Below are positions 1-9,346 of a stretch of 64,000 nt of DNA, piece by piece (the stretch's first letter is position 1; each line of letters starts with the position of its first letter). The stretch is from Peribacter sp043814035. Lineage in GTDB: Bacteria; Patescibacteriota; Gracilibacteria; Peribacterales; Peribacteraceae. The stretch covers positions 24,913-88,912 of the forward strand of contig JBDRKJ010000006.1 in NCBI GenBank assembly GCA_043814035.1, given 5' to 3'. The notes below the pieces were generated by a model that was given only the letters and a program-made list of their open reading frames with translations, was not told the DNA's origin and made no database searches. Position numbers and translations under genes: made by a program.

Positions 1-441
1 CTGTAGAAAGGTGGTGAAATCCATTCCCTCCGTGCGGTTGGCGTTGTACTCCTGTAGCAGTGTGGTGAGCCTCTTGCCAGTTGTCGTGTCATCCTTGTAT
101 CCCTGAATAACGTGGCCGTTGATCACGATGGTCGGCACGCCCTGACGAAGCAGAGGAGCGTGTTCCTGTACTTTGGCAAACAGGGTCTGACTCTGTGCTT
201 GAGCGATATCGTGCAGTTCCACTTCCCATCCCTGTGTCTGTGCAAATGCCTCGAAGTCAGCGCAGTGGGGGCAATCTGCACTCACGAATGCCACGATGTC
301 TGCGTGGATTTCTACAGCAGTTGGCGGCAGTGGCTCTGGCGCTACAACGCGCTGAGGCAGTATGTGCCCCGGAAAGATGAGTGCGAGTGCCACGATGGGC
401 ACGAATGCGCCAATGAAGAAGAAGAGGAGCCGCCTATTCAT
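1..441 (-). CDS. Membrane-anchored thioredoxin-fold protein (CPHC), 3' truncated by window edge
   Basis: An open frame runs from an ATG at 441 leftward off the window without a stop (147 codons visible). The N-terminus has a hydrophobic segment (about residues 5-23), then a linker, then a thioredoxin/glutaredoxin-like domain with CPHC at residues 57-60 and a later GVPTIVINGHVIQGY stretch containing the cis-Pro region (VPT). It is probably an extracytoplasmic, membrane-tethered thiol-disulfide protein. The closest relative in this window is the CPHC protein at 35240-35638. The exact redox role (oxidase, reductase or metallochaperone) cannot be told. The C-terminus is missing only because the window begins here. 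Confidence 0.75.
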   Translation of the reverse strand, partial: MNRRLLFFFIGAFVPIVALALIFPGHILPQRVVAPEPLPPTAVEIHADIVAFVSADCPHCADFEAFAQTQGWEVELHDIAQAQSQTLFAKVQEHAPLLRQGVPTIVINGHVIQGYKDDTTTGKRLTTLLQEYNANRTEGMDFTTFLQ

Positions 442-701
442 GTTGCGGCAGTATAAGGGGTGAACCTGCTTTGGGAAATACAGGTTGTTCTATTCCCTCA
501 TCTCACTGATATACGTTCATTTTGGCGATGCTCGCTCTTCTCAGTATGATACGTACATGCTCCTGCAGAACGACCATAAGGTTACTATAATTATCATATT
601 CTATTCGTCAATTCTCGGAGAGAATTCTGGTTTGAATAAGGAATTCTTGCATTAAACGAACTTGATTTATAAAAAAATCCTGATAAGCTATTCAAAATAC
701 C

Positions 702-1757
702 ATGGCAAAGTCGAAACCCATCCTCCCGGCATCTACGAACACACAAGACTACTGCATCGCCACCATGGGCAGCCACTCGGCCTTGCAGATTCTGAAAGGC
801 GCGCGCGACGAGGGCATTCGCAATCTGGTCATCTGCAAGAAGGGCACAGAACGACCCTACCAAAGTTACGGTGTGGCCGACGAAATACTCTTGGTGAATG
901 ACTGGTCCGAGTGGAACGAAGAGCTGGAGGAGGAGCTCATCCGCCGCAATGCCATCGTCATTCCACATGGTTCCTTCGTGGCGTATCTGGGTCCGGAGCG
1001 GGTGATGAAGACACAGGCCATGTACTACGGCACTAAAGAAATTCTCAAGTGGGAGAGCGATCGATCGCTGGAACGCCAATGGCTCGAGAAAGCGGGGATT
1101 CAGATGCCGCGGCTTTTCAAAAAGCCCGAAGATATTGATCGTCTTGTGATCGTCAAATTCCATGGAGCTTCGGGTGGGTTCGGCTACTTCATCGCCAAGA
1201 CACCGGAACAGTTCTACGAAGTGAAGAACCGCAAGTATCCGGATCAAAATGAATACGCTCTGCAGGAATACATCGTGGGTGTACCGCTCTACGTGCACTA
1301 CTTCTACTCGCCCATCACCAAGGAGCTCGAGATTATGAGTTTCGACAAGCGCTACGAATCAAATGCCGATTCCATCGGTCGCATTCGTGCCGAGGATCAG
1401 CTCGCAGCCAATATCTTCACGAGCTACACCATTGTCGGAAATATTCCGGTCGTCGTGCGCGAGTCGATGCTGCCAAAGTTCTTTGAGATGGGGGAGCGTG
1501 TAGTAGAGCAGAGTCAGCACCTCAAGGTAGGCAAAGGTCTCTTCGGCCCGTTCTGTTTGGAGTGCATCGTCACCCGCAAGCTCCAGATCTTCGTCTTTGA
1601 AATCTCGGCTCGTATCGTGGCCGGCACCAATCCCTTTGTGGAGGGGTCGCCCTACACAGCACTGCGGTACAGCGAGCCCATGAGCACCGGTCGGCGCATC
1701 GCGCGTGACATCAAACAGGCCATTGAACAGGGCAAGCTCGACGAAGTGTTGGGCTAG
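702..1757 (+). CDS. purP: Formate-dependent FAICAR synthetase (PurP family), copy 1
   Basis: This is a 351-aa ATP-grasp protein resembling archaeal PurP, which makes FAICAR from AICAR, formate and ATP late in purine synthesis. Recognisable stretches are ATMGSHSALQILKGA near the N-terminus, the ATP-grasp region VIVKFHGASGGFGYF, and the C-terminal ISARIVAGTNPF. Length matches the archaeal family (about 350 aa). The ATG at 702 follows an AT-rich leader. A second homologue starts 48 bp downstream, so the two may be co-transcribed. Bacteria usually use PurH for this step, so an archaeal-type enzyme is notable. PurP-like paralogues with other functions exist, so the exact reaction is inferred. Confidence 0.8.
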   Translation: MAKSKPILPASTNTQDYCIATMGSHSALQILKGARDEGIRNLVICKKGTERPYQSYGVADEILLVNDWSEWNEELEEELIRRNAIVIPHGSFVAYLGPERVMKTQAMYYGTKEILKWESDRSLERQWLEKAGIQMPRLFKKPEDIDRLVIVKFHGASGGFGYFIAKTPEQFYEVKNRKYPDQNEYALQEYIVGVPLYVHYFYSPITKELEIMSFDKRYESNADSIGRIRAEDQLAANIFTSYTIVGNIPVVVRESMLPKFFEMGERVVEQSQHLKVGKGLFGPFCLECIVTRKLQIFVFEISARIVAGTNPFVEGSPYTALRYSEPMSTGRRIARDIKQAIEQGKLDEVLG

Positions 1758-1805
1758 GAGTGGTGCGATTGGTTCTTCGTTCCTTTTCTTCTACACTTTC
1801 CGTAT

Positions 1806-2941
1806 ATGGATATTTCCTCTCTCCTCAAAGGCTACGATCCGAAAAATATCACTGTCGGTGTGCTCGGAGGTCACAGTGCGCTCGACGTCTGTCACGGAGC
1901 GAAAAAATACGGGTTCAAAACGGTCTGTGTCGCGAGGAAAGGACGCGAGAAAACTTTTTCACAGTATTACAAAACGCGAGACGCACGCGGTTGCGTCGAT
2001 GAGGTGATTCTCGTTGAGAAGTTTGAGGATGTGCTGAAGAAAGATGTCCAAGAGAAGCTGAAAAGTCTGAATACGATCTTCGTCCATAATCGTTACTTCT
2101 GGGTGTACTTTTCTGACTATTCCAAGATCGAGACCGACTTTCAGATTCCGATCTTCGGTTCGCGAACGTTCGTGAAAATTGAAGAGCGTGATCAATCGTA
2201 CAATCAGTATCATCTGCTCGCGGATGCTGGCATTCGCATACCGAAAATCTTTGCCAAGCCCGAAGACATCGACCGACCAGTATTGGTAAAAGCGGCGGAA
2301 GCCAAGCGTGGCTACGAGCGGGCGTTCTTCGTCGCCGATGATAAGGCATCGTGGGAGGCCGAGGGTTCCCGGCTAGAGAAAGAGGGCAAGGTATCGGCCA
2401 AGTGGCGTCAGGCACCGATTGAGGAATTTATCGTCGGAGCACCCGTAAATTTCAACTTCTTCTATTCACCACTCTCTGGTGAGCTCGAGCTCCTCGGCAC
2501 CGATACACGGCGCCAGACCAACCTTGATGGATTTCTGCGCATGACGGCGCCGGAGCAGCAAAGGCTCTCAAGGCAGGCATTCCGGTCAAGATGATTGAGA
2601 CCGGTCATATTGCCTGTACGGTGAAGGAATCTATCCTCGAGAAGGCCTTCGACCTCGGCGAGAAGTTCGTACAGGCCACGCAGAACCTTCCGAACAATCT
2701 CGACCCCAGTGGCAAGGGCATCATCGGTCCGTTTGCACTGCAGGGGGCCGTTGTTGCTGAGGAGGGCAAAGAAGACATCGTCATCTTCGATGTCAGCCTG
2801 CGCATTCCTGGCTCGCCGGGCACATTCGCGACCCCCTATGCTCGTTACCTCTACGGCGAGACAATGAGTGTAGGAGAACGTATCGGAATGGAACTGAAGA
2901 GAGCAGTAAAAGAGGGGGCTTTAGAGAAGGTGGTAACGTGA
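1806..2941 (+). pseudogene. PurP family homologue, copy 2, interrupted by a frameshift
   Basis: Two overlapping frames together make one PurP-like protein of about 378 aa. The first (1806-2594) has GVLGGHSALDVCHGAKK, FAKPEDIDRPVLVKA and FNFFYSPLSGELELLG and then loses homology after LRMTAPEQQ. The second frame continues upstream of its ATG at 2591 as AAKALKAGIPVKMIETGHIA and then matches copy 1 (VKESILEKAFDLGE versus VRESMLPKFFEMGE). A single-base indel near 2555-2570 would restore one frame. No slippery heptamer is visible there, so programmed frameshifting is unlikely. It is either a sequencing/assembly error or a young pseudogene; good conservation on both sides favours error or a recent event. 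Confidence 0.75.
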
Positions 2942-3075
2942 GTTTTATTACTTGATGGACGATACTGGATGATATTCGAATTGCCAGGCTTCGTTCTCAC
3001 TATCGTTCGAACTACGCCGCGGCATCCGGCTTTGTCCTTCCATTGGTCAATCACTTCGTTCAGGGCAAGCCCGAT

Positions 3076-3170
3076 GGCTTGCCAACCGTAGCCGAAGCGA
3101 CTCAATAGAAAAGTCGACCTTCGCTCCTTCGGAGACTACGGTCGACAACCTTCGCTTCGCGAAGGTTGGT
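3076..3170. repeat. Palindromic dispersed repeat, copy A, abutting tRNA-Ala
   Basis: A 95-bp element starting GGCTTGCCAACCGTAG and ending GAAGGTTGGT. It has outer inverted CCAACC/GGTTGG and an inner GTCGACC/GGTCGAC pair around ACCTTCGCTCCTTCGG. A diverged copy of the same length lies at 57594-57688 inside the HMG-CoA reductase gene. The last four bases fall on the CCA end of tRNA-Ala. Just upstream, around 3010-3035, is a fragment (CTACGCCGCGGCATCCGGCTTT) also seen in the repeat near tRNA-Gly. Confidence 0.8.
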
Positions 3171-3242
3171 GGAGCTGAGGAGATTCGAACTCCTGACCCC
3201 CTGCTTGCAAAGCAGGTGCTCTACCAACTGAGCTACAGCCCC
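3167..3242 (-). tRNA. tRNA-Ala (anticodon TGC)
   Basis: Read on the minus strand, the 76-nt sequence begins GGGGCTGTAGCTCAGTTGG and folds as a standard cloverleaf. The acceptor stem is GGGGCTG paired with CAGCTCC, the anticodon loop TTTGCAA sits between CTGC and GCAG, and the T-arm contains GTTCGAATC. The discriminator A is followed by an encoded CCA (positions 3169-3167). Confidence 0.97.
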
Positions 3243-3379
3243 ACTTCGCGCATAATACTGGAACAGGGGAGCCCTGCCCAGATCGTGTAAGAAAGAAGTT
3301 GAAGAAATACGCATTGGCTCTTTGCTCCTAGTGTACGCTCTTCGTAGCCCAGTGATTTTGTCTTCTCATTTAGACAAGC

Positions 3380-3528
3380 ATTGGGTCAGGGCCGAGCAAC
3401 CTGCTCGGTCCGCCCCTTTTACATTAGGGCATATTCAATGTTGTATCCGGTGATGGGGTTGGTAGCAGTTAAGAGTCGAAGCCTGAACCAAGAGGGGCAC
3501 CTGTGCGGTGCGACCCTCTTGGTTTTTT
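3380..3528 (+). other. Possible small structured RNA between tRNA-Ala and the RND operon
   Basis: No credible ORF lies in 3243-3552. The plus strand from about 3380 shows consecutive hairpins: CCGAGCA/TGCTCGG (about 3392-3409), GCCC/GGGC around 3413-3432, and a strong intrinsic terminator at 3486-3528. Both flanking genes are on the minus strand, so a plus-strand terminator here implies a separate plus-strand transcript of about 150 nt. I could not match it to 6S, SRP or another known RNA by eye. Confidence 0.35.
3486..3528 (+). terminator. Rho-independent terminator
   Basis: An 11-bp stem AACCAAGAGGG/CCCTCTTGGTT encloses a loop and is followed by a run of T. The T-run is on the plus-strand side only, so it does not serve the leftward RND operon that ends at 3553. 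Confidence 0.75.
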
Positions 3529-3552
3529 GGCCCGATTCGAAGAGAGAAAGGA

Positions 3553-6500
3553 TTAAAAAGCGGGAGCAAATGATGGTTGAACCTGTCGTTCTCGTAGCAT
3601 CGCAAAGAGCACGGGCATTACGATCAGCGTGAGGATTACTGAGGTCGTGAGTCCGCTTAAGACCACAAGTGCGAGGGGACGCTGAACTTCCGCGCCGGTT
3701 CCTGTGGAGGTGATCATGGGCAGCAGCCCGATCACGGAGGTGAATGCAGTCATGAGCACTGGCCGGAGCCGCATGAGGGCACCTTCCACGACGGCGGCAT
3801 GAATGCCTTCGCGCGTGATTGGCTGCGCCGCGTCGACGATATATGTCGACGATTCCTCCATGCTCGGCAGACCGAACTGTGAGCGGAAGGAGTTTTCTAG
3901 GTACACCATGATCACAACCCCCGTTTCCACTGCGTTACCAAACAGGGAAATGAATCCCACCCAAACGGCGACAGAGAAGTTGTACTTCGCCAGGAAGAGG
4001 GCTATCACGCCTCCCACCAAACTCAGAGGAATAGTGAGCATGACAATAGCAACGATGCTCAAGTCTTTATAGGTAAGGTACAGGAGCAGGAAGATGACGA
4101 AGAGTACCACAGGAATCACGATAGAGAGTCGCCGCTTGGCACGAAGTTGATTTTCGTATTGCCCCGACCATTCGTAGGAGTAGCCGGTGGGCAGCGATAT
4201 GCTCTCTTCTAGCCGTTTGTTCGCGGCTTTCACGAAAGACGCCAAGTCGGTTCCCCGCACATTGGATTGCACGATGGCTCTCAATATGCCGTTCTCGCTG
4301 CCGATCATTGCGGGGCCGTTGACGAGCTTGATGTCTGCGATGCTTCCCAGTAGAACCTGCGCTCCGTTCATGCCGGTGATGGGTAGGGATGCAATGTCGT
4401 CGACATTTTGGCGATATTCCTGCTTGAGGCGCACCTGTACTCCGTACTGTTCGCGCCCCTCGATTGTCCGCGTGACCATCGCGCCACCCACGCCCGCGGC
4501 GATCGTTTGAAGAGCATCTGCTTTCATGACGCCATGCTGTGCAAGCAGCTCGTTACTAAGTTCGATATCGAGATACCGAAGCCCCGTGGTGCGGATGGCA
4601 ACCGTATCCGCCGCGCCCGGCACCTGATTCAGCAGGTCTTCAATTTCGATGGCGATCTCTTCGAGCTTTACGGGATCGTCGCCGAATATTTTTAAACCCA
4701 GTTGCGTGCGGATACCGGTTGAAAGCATGTCGATGCGCCCGATGATCGGTTGTGTGAAGCTGTTCCACACATTATCGATAAGCATCTTCCCGTTCATCTC
4801 GCGTATGAGCGAGTTTTTTGTCACGCCTTTGCGCCATTCGCTTTTGGGTTTCAGCGTGATAAACGTTTCAATCATCGCGAGCGGCGATGGGTCGGTCGCC
4901 GTATCCGCGCGTCCTGCCTTGCCGACCACCGTTTCCACTTCGGGGAATGCTCCGATGATCCTGTTTGTCGCTATGAGAATTTCCTGTACACGCTCTTCAG
5001 AGACATCTGGCACGGTGATTGGCATGTACAGAATCGTTCCTTCGTTGAGTGGCGGCATGAACTCGGAGCCGATGCGTGTCATCGCCATGACGGCAACGAG
5101 TGTCACCGCCCCCACGATTCCCAGCATGCGCTTTCTATGTGTCAGTGCCCATTGCAGCACAGGCTGATAGATCCGTTGAAACCAGCGGACAATGTAGATT
5201 TCCTCATCGCTTCTCAGTCTGCCACGCAGGAAAATCACGCAGAGTGCAGGCACCAGGAACAGCGCGGCAATCAGCGCTCCGAACATGGCGAAGAGGTTCG
5301 TGAACGCCAGTGGTTTAAAGAGTTTCCCCTCTTGTCCTGTAAGTGCGAAGATCGGCGTGAAAGAGAGAATGATGATGAAGATTGCGAACGTCACAGGTTT
5401 GCCGACTTCCAGTACCGCTTCACGTACGCGGCTGATGCGGTCCATGACATTCGCCGGAGGGCGTTCCTGCAATCTGCGATAGGCGTTTTCGCTCACGACG
5501 ATTGCCGCATCCACCATGGTCCCTATGGCGACGGTAATGCCGCCCAGGCTCATGATATTGCTCGGTACGCCGAAGAGCCACATACAGATGAACGTGATGA
5601 GTAGCCCCATAACCAATGCTATTGCCGTGATCATCGTTGCGCCGATGTGCCACATGAAAAGAGCAATAACAATGACTGTGATGATGAGTTCCTGTGTCCG
5701 GACTTCGCTAATCATCTTGATGGCGGACAAAATCAAGTTTGTCCGATCGTAGAACGGTTGAATGCGCACGCCGTCCGGCAGGGACGGCTCCAGTGCCGCT
5801 AGGCGCTCTTTAACACCGTTGATGACTTGCAATGGATTCTCTCCGTACCGCATCACCACGATGCCGCCCACTTTCTCTTTCTCCTGGTCGGCGAGAACCG
5901 CGCGCCGGAAGAGTCCGGAAACGCGCACTTCTCCAACATCGATGATGGTGAGCGGCATGCCACCAGCCTTCATACCGATGACGGTTTGTGCGATGTCCCC
6001 CGTGTTTTTAAAGAATCCGATGCCCTGGATGGCCACTTCTCGCCCTCCCGTGTCCACCACCTTCCCCGAAACATTGTTGTTTGCCATCTGCACGGCACTC
6101 ATGACTTTCTTGATGGTGATGCCGTACTGCTGCAGCTTCTGGGGATCCAGGATGACCTGATAGACTTTCTTGTACCCGCCGACCGATGCAACTTCCGCAA
6201 CGCCCGGAACGCTTTGCAGTGCATATCGAACAGTAAAGTCCTGCAAGGAACGCAACTCTGTCAGAGAATGCGAATCACTTTCGAGGGTGTACATGAAAAC
6301 GTGTCCTACGCCTGTGGCGTCGGGGCCCAGAACGGGCATGACTCCTTCGGGCAGCTGGGGCCGCACGAGGTTTAGGCGTTCGGAAACGCGGTCGCGGGCG
6401 AAGTAGATGTCGATATTGTCATGAAAAATCACCGTTACCATCGAAACACCAAGCATGGAGAGTGCGCGAACATCGCGCACTCCCGCCAGGCCCTGCATGC

Positions 6501-6714
6501 TCACCGTGAGCGGATACGTTACCTGGTCTTCAATGTTTTTCGGACTCTGCCCCGTCCATTCAGTCATGATGATCACTTGGTTCTCTGATAAATCGGGAAT
6601 CGCATCGATCGGGGTCATCTTCAATGCGATGACACCAGCTATGGCGACCATGCCGAACAGGATCAGGGTGATGAACTTGTTTTCCAGCGCGTATTTGATG
6701 AGTGCGTTCATCAT
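3553..6714 (-). CDS. Heavy-metal efflux RND transporter, CusA/CzcA family
   Basis: A 1053-aa inner-membrane proton-driven RND pump. It starts MMNALIKYALENKFIT with TM1, followed by the family's TPIDAIPDLSENQVII. AIGTMVDAAIVVSENAYRRL (about residue 400) carries the TM4 proton-relay Asp, and the GSEFMPPLNEGT stretch is typical of HME-type pumps. Twelve hydrophobic segments in two halves are expected and length is full for the family. Its ATG overlaps the stop of the upstream adaptor gene, so the two are translationally coupled. CusA-like methionines and Met-rich neighbours suggest Cu(I)/Ag(I) export, but the metal is inferred. No TolC-like outer-membrane factor is encoded nearby. Confidence 0.93.
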   Translation of the reverse strand: MMNALIKYALENKFITLILFGMVAIAGVIALKMTPIDAIPDLSENQVIIMTEWTGQSPKNIEDQVTYPLTVSMQGLAGVRDVRALSMLGVSMVTVIFHDNIDIYFARDRVSERLNLVRPQLPEGVMPVLGPDATGVGHVFMYTLESDSHSLTELRSLQDFTVRYALQSVPGVAEVASVGGYKKVYQVILDPQKLQQYGITIKKVMSAVQMANNNVSGKVVDTGGREVAIQGIGFFKNTGDIAQTVIGMKAGGMPLTIIDVGEVRVSGLFRRAVLADQEKEKVGGIVVMRYGENPLQVINGVKERLAALEPSLPDGVRIQPFYDRTNLILSAIKMISEVRTQELIITVIVIALFMWHIGATMITAIALVMGLLITFICMWLFGVPSNIMSLGGITVAIGTMVDAAIVVSENAYRRLQERPPANVMDRISRVREAVLEVGKPVTFAIFIIILSFTPIFALTGQEGKLFKPLAFTNLFAMFGALIAALFLVPALCVIFLRGRLRSDEEIYIVRWFQRIYQPVLQWALTHRKRMLGIVGAVTLVAVMAMTRIGSEFMPPLNEGTILYMPITVPDVSEERVQEILIATNRIIGAFPEVETVVGKAGRADTATDPSPLAMIETFITLKPKSEWRKGVTKNSLIREMNGKMLIDNVWNSFTQPIIGRIDMLSTGIRTQLGLKIFGDDPVKLEEIAIEIEDLLNQVPGAADTVAIRTTGLRYLDIELSNELLAQHGVMKADALQTIAAGVGGAMVTRTIEGREQYGVQVRLKQEYRQNVDDIASLPITGMNGAQVLLGSIADIKLVNGPAMIGSENGILRAIVQSNVRGTDLASFVKAANKRLEESISLPTGYSYEWSGQYENQLRAKRRLSIVIPVVLFVIFLLLYLTYKDLSIVAIVMLTIPLSLVGGVIALFLAKYNFSVAVWVGFISLFGNAVETGVVIMVYLENSFRSQFGLPSMEESSTYIVDAAQPITREGIHAAVVEGALMRLRPVLMTAFTSVIGLLPMITSTGTGAEVQRPLALVVLSGLTTSVILTLIVMPVLFAMLRERQVQPSFAPAF

Positions 6715-8564
6715 GGCGTTTTTGGGGAATCATCCGTTTCCATGTTTGAGATCGGGCGCATGAAGACTTCGGGCGGATCCAGCAACACGATCGTCTCTTC
6801 GGTAAGGTCACCCATGATTTCCGCCGATTCTCCGTCCTCTGCACGTACGTTCACGTACAGCCGTTCCGGTTCCTGCGATTCCGTGCCCATCGTCCAAATG
6901 TAGTTGCGTTCGTTTTCCCGTTTTACTGCGAACGACGGAATGCGGAAGATGGGCTTCTTCTCATCGATCAGGCGAATTCGCGCACTCGCACGGTGCGGGA
7001 GCGACAAATCATCCGAAACTTTCGCCTGCACGGTGATTGTGTGTGTCTGCATATCTACCTGCGGACTCTTGCGCGTTACTTCTGCACTGTATGGAGTCGT
7101 TTCATCTGTCTGCAGAAAGAACGTCACTGTGTCACCAATATCGATGGCGCCCATGAGTTGCTCGGGTAAGCCGAATTGAATTTCCGTCTTTGCCTTCTTT
7201 GCCAGACTTGTTGGCACATTGGTAAGTTCAAATGCTGACATAGATGGCATCACGATCTGCCCCACATCAATGAAGCGTTTAGAAACCGTGCCGGAGAACG
7301 GTGAAAGAATTTTTCGGTTTCCGCTTGTTGCATATTCTGATTGCAGCATGGCATCAGCAATCCGCACCATGCTCTGCTTACTTTCGACAATCTGCTCTTG
7401 ATTCGCCTCCGTGAGACCGAGGGCGTTATGCGCCGTGCGGATTTGTTCCTGGAGCATACGCACCTTGTTACTGTTTGCTCCTTCATAATTTCCACTGCGA
7501 TACGCACGGTAGAGTTCCGATTCGCCTGATGTAAGCGTCTGGAAGCTATTGCGAGCATCTTCCAGCTTTTCTTTTGCCTTGTAGACCATGTCCTGTGCCG
7601 ACACCACCTTGTTCAGCCTGTCCGTGAGTTGCTGATACGAGAGATGGTCAATATCGTTTGTCGAAGGCTGCGATGGTGTGTATTGGAGAAGCGTGTTCGT
7701 TATACTCAAGGCATCCAGTGATAGTGGGAGCAAACGGTCTATGATGACTGGTTTCTGAGAGTCCGAAGCACCGGCGTATTCTTGTTCTGCACCATAAAGG
7801 GTATTGAACCTGAAGACCACGTCGAAAGGTGATGCGTTACTGCTGTCTTTAATACCGAGTGTTTTCAGCAGATCATACTCACGTATTTCGATACCGGTGC
7901 GACTATTGCTTCCAAGCAAAATCCACTCAATGAGTTGTCGAGCATTCTGCACTGCGGTAAATGCCTGTTCGCGCATTTGGGTAGTGTTCGCTTCCGACTC
8001 GGCGAATTTTTGAAGTAGTGCTTCCTGTTCGCGCTTGGCAATCATCATCTCTGTTTCCTTCTCGTTAATTTTCTGCCTTGTATTGATAACGGTCTCCTGT
8101 GCAACCTGCTCGGCAGTTGTAAGGTCAGATTCCGCTTGAGATTTCCGCGCTTGTTTTTCGGCAATCATCGCAGCACTCTGCCCTTCAACTCCCTTGGGGA
8201 GCAGTAATGCGACTACTTGGTTCTTCTTGACCGTGTCGCCGATATCTACGTAGATATCTTCCACTATCCCATCTCGTCGCGGGAAAATGTTCGCCGTCTC
8301 ATTGGAGAGAACAGTTCCGATCAAGATTGTCGATGATGAACCGCTGATCATTTCGGGATGTGTGGTTTGCGGCTCTCTTGGCCCTTCGTCTACTGTTTGC
8401 TCTGCCGGCATATTGGTCTTCGACAAAATTATGGATGCGGCATATGAGGTAACAGAGAGGAATACGACGCTGAGTGAGCTCGTTGCAATCAGGGCAATGC
8501 GATACCATTTACGTCCCCATAAGAGGCGCTGTTTTGCCTGTAATGATGCGATTAATGAATGCAT
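6711..8564 (-). CDS. RND efflux periplasmic adaptor (membrane fusion protein)
   Basis: A 617-aa protein with one N-terminal membrane anchor (about residues 22-48), a biotinyl-lipoyl-like half (GIVEDIYVDIGDTVKKNQVV), a long charged coiled-coil hairpin (about residues 130-390), a second lipoyl half (ILSPFSGTVSKRFIDVGQIV) and beta-barrel domains. This is the HlyD/CusB adaptor architecture. It overlaps the RND gene by 4 bp. It is longer than a typical CusB (about 400 aa), mostly through the coiled coil, which could matter if it must span a thick wall instead of docking to an outer-membrane channel. Confidence 0.88.
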   Translation of the reverse strand: MHSLIASLQAKQRLLWGRKWYRIALIATSSLSVVFLSVTSYAASIILSKTNMPAEQTVDEGPREPQTTHPEMISGSSSTILIGTVLSNETANIFPRRDGIVEDIYVDIGDTVKKNQVVALLLPKGVEGQSAAMIAEKQARKSQAESDLTTAEQVAQETVINTRQKINEKETEMMIAKREQEALLQKFAESEANTTQMREQAFTAVQNARQLIEWILLGSNSRTGIEIREYDLLKTLGIKDSSNASPFDVVFRFNTLYGAEQEYAGASDSQKPVIIDRLLPLSLDALSITNTLLQYTPSQPSTNDIDHLSYQQLTDRLNKVVSAQDMVYKAKEKLEDARNSFQTLTSGESELYRAYRSGNYEGANSNKVRMLQEQIRTAHNALGLTEANQEQIVESKQSMVRIADAMLQSEYATSGNRKILSPFSGTVSKRFIDVGQIVMPSMSAFELTNVPTSLAKKAKTEIQFGLPEQLMGAIDIGDTVTFFLQTDETTPYSAEVTRKSPQVDMQTHTITVQAKVSDDLSLPHRASARIRLIDEKKPIFRIPSFAVKRENERNYIWTMGTESQEPERLYVNVRAEDGESAEIMGDLTEETIVLLDPPEVFMRPISNMETDDSPKTP

Positions 8565-8582
8565 AAAGAATAGTGGAAGGTA

Positions 8583-8810
8583 TTACATACCCATTTCCTT
8601 GTTACCTGTTCCCTTCTGTTCCATCTTCCATTTCTGGTGCTCGTCCCATGTCATATTCATGCGGGAAGCCGCGATTTTGTCCTCACGGTACTGTTCAATC
8701 GTCAGACCGTACTTTGTCGCTTGTTCCGCTTCTGTGAGCGGTTTTGGTGCGCCGCATGCTGCGAGGAAGAACAGGGAGAGCGTGCCGATGATTGTAAGAA
8801 ATTTTTTCAT
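8583..8810 (-). CDS. Small Met-rich lipoprotein
   Basis: A 75-aa protein with a signal peptide and lipobox LAAC (Cys19), then a short soluble domain. The C-terminal 25 residues are rich in Met and His (MNMTWDEHQKWKMEQK and a final EMGM), which suggests soft-metal binding. It lies 18 bp upstream of the adaptor gene on the same strand and so probably belongs to the metal-efflux operon, with a CusF-like chaperone role possible. It does not look like a known CusF fold, and the function is inferred from composition and context. Confidence 0.75.
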   Translation of the reverse strand: MKKFLTIIGTLSLFFLAACGAPKPLTEAEQATKYGLTIEQYREDKIAASRMNMTWDEHQKWKMEQKGTGNKEMGM

Positions 8811-8890
8811 GATTATAGAAAGGTAAAATATAGATAAAGCACATAAAACGGCGCATGGAACATGCGCAGATACGTTGAGAGTACTGTGGT

Positions 8891-9268
8891 TTACGTTAGC
8901 AAAACCACCGTCCCGATGAGGGTTTCTGTCGGTATCGGCGGTGCGTTCGCAAGCATCGGGATTCTTAGCTCTGCCCTGTGCGGTTCTGATAGCTCCCAGA
9001 ATGCGAGAAGCGTTGTTTGAATGCCGGCAGGTGAGGTGACTTCGGTTTGAGAGTCGGCAGATGCAGCGATTTCATCTTTGTCCTTCTCGCATTGCTCACA
9101 TTTCATTGCCCCTGCGTGCTCATTTTGGTCCTGCATGATATGAGAGATCGCAGGCATATCCCCCATATTCGTTGGCATCGCGCCCATGGCGACGGGGCAC
9201 ACAACCGTGAAGGAGAAGAGGCCGAAGAGAGCGAGAAGTGCAGTGCGCATACGTTTACGAGTGTACAT
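8891..9268 (-). CDS. Small exported Met/Cys-containing protein, unknown function
   Basis: About 125 aa from MYTRKRMRTALLALFG; the frame is open to an ATG at 9295, but this internal start gives a clean signal peptide. The mature part has many Met/His/Cys (MPTNMGDMPAISHIMQ, then CEQCEKDKDE) and a second hydrophobic stretch near the C-terminus (TETLIGTVVLLT). It lies just upstream of the Met-rich lipoprotein and the RND genes. A metal-sensing or metal-binding role is inferred from composition and position only. I do not recognise the family. Confidence 0.6.
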   Translation of the reverse strand: MYTRKRMRTALLALFGLFSFTVVCPVAMGAMPTNMGDMPAISHIMQDQNEHAGAMKCEQCEKDKDEIAASADSQTEVTSPAGIQTTLLAFWELSEPHRAELRIPMLANAPPIPTETLIGTVVLLT

Positions 9269-9346
9269 TCTAGCATCGAAGAGCCACTCTATCAATGGGC
9301 TTTGGCGTAATCTGTTACTGATTTTGCAGCACGTTTGTCCTTCTCT

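Noticed and set aside
594..1298. 234-aa minus-strand ORF over purP
   Set aside because: Antisense shadow of the well-supported purP gene; no family features.
4750..5604. 284-aa plus-strand ORF inside the RND gene
   Set aside because: His/Arg/Asp-rich composition typical of an antisense frame; the opposite strand is a full-length CusA-type pump.
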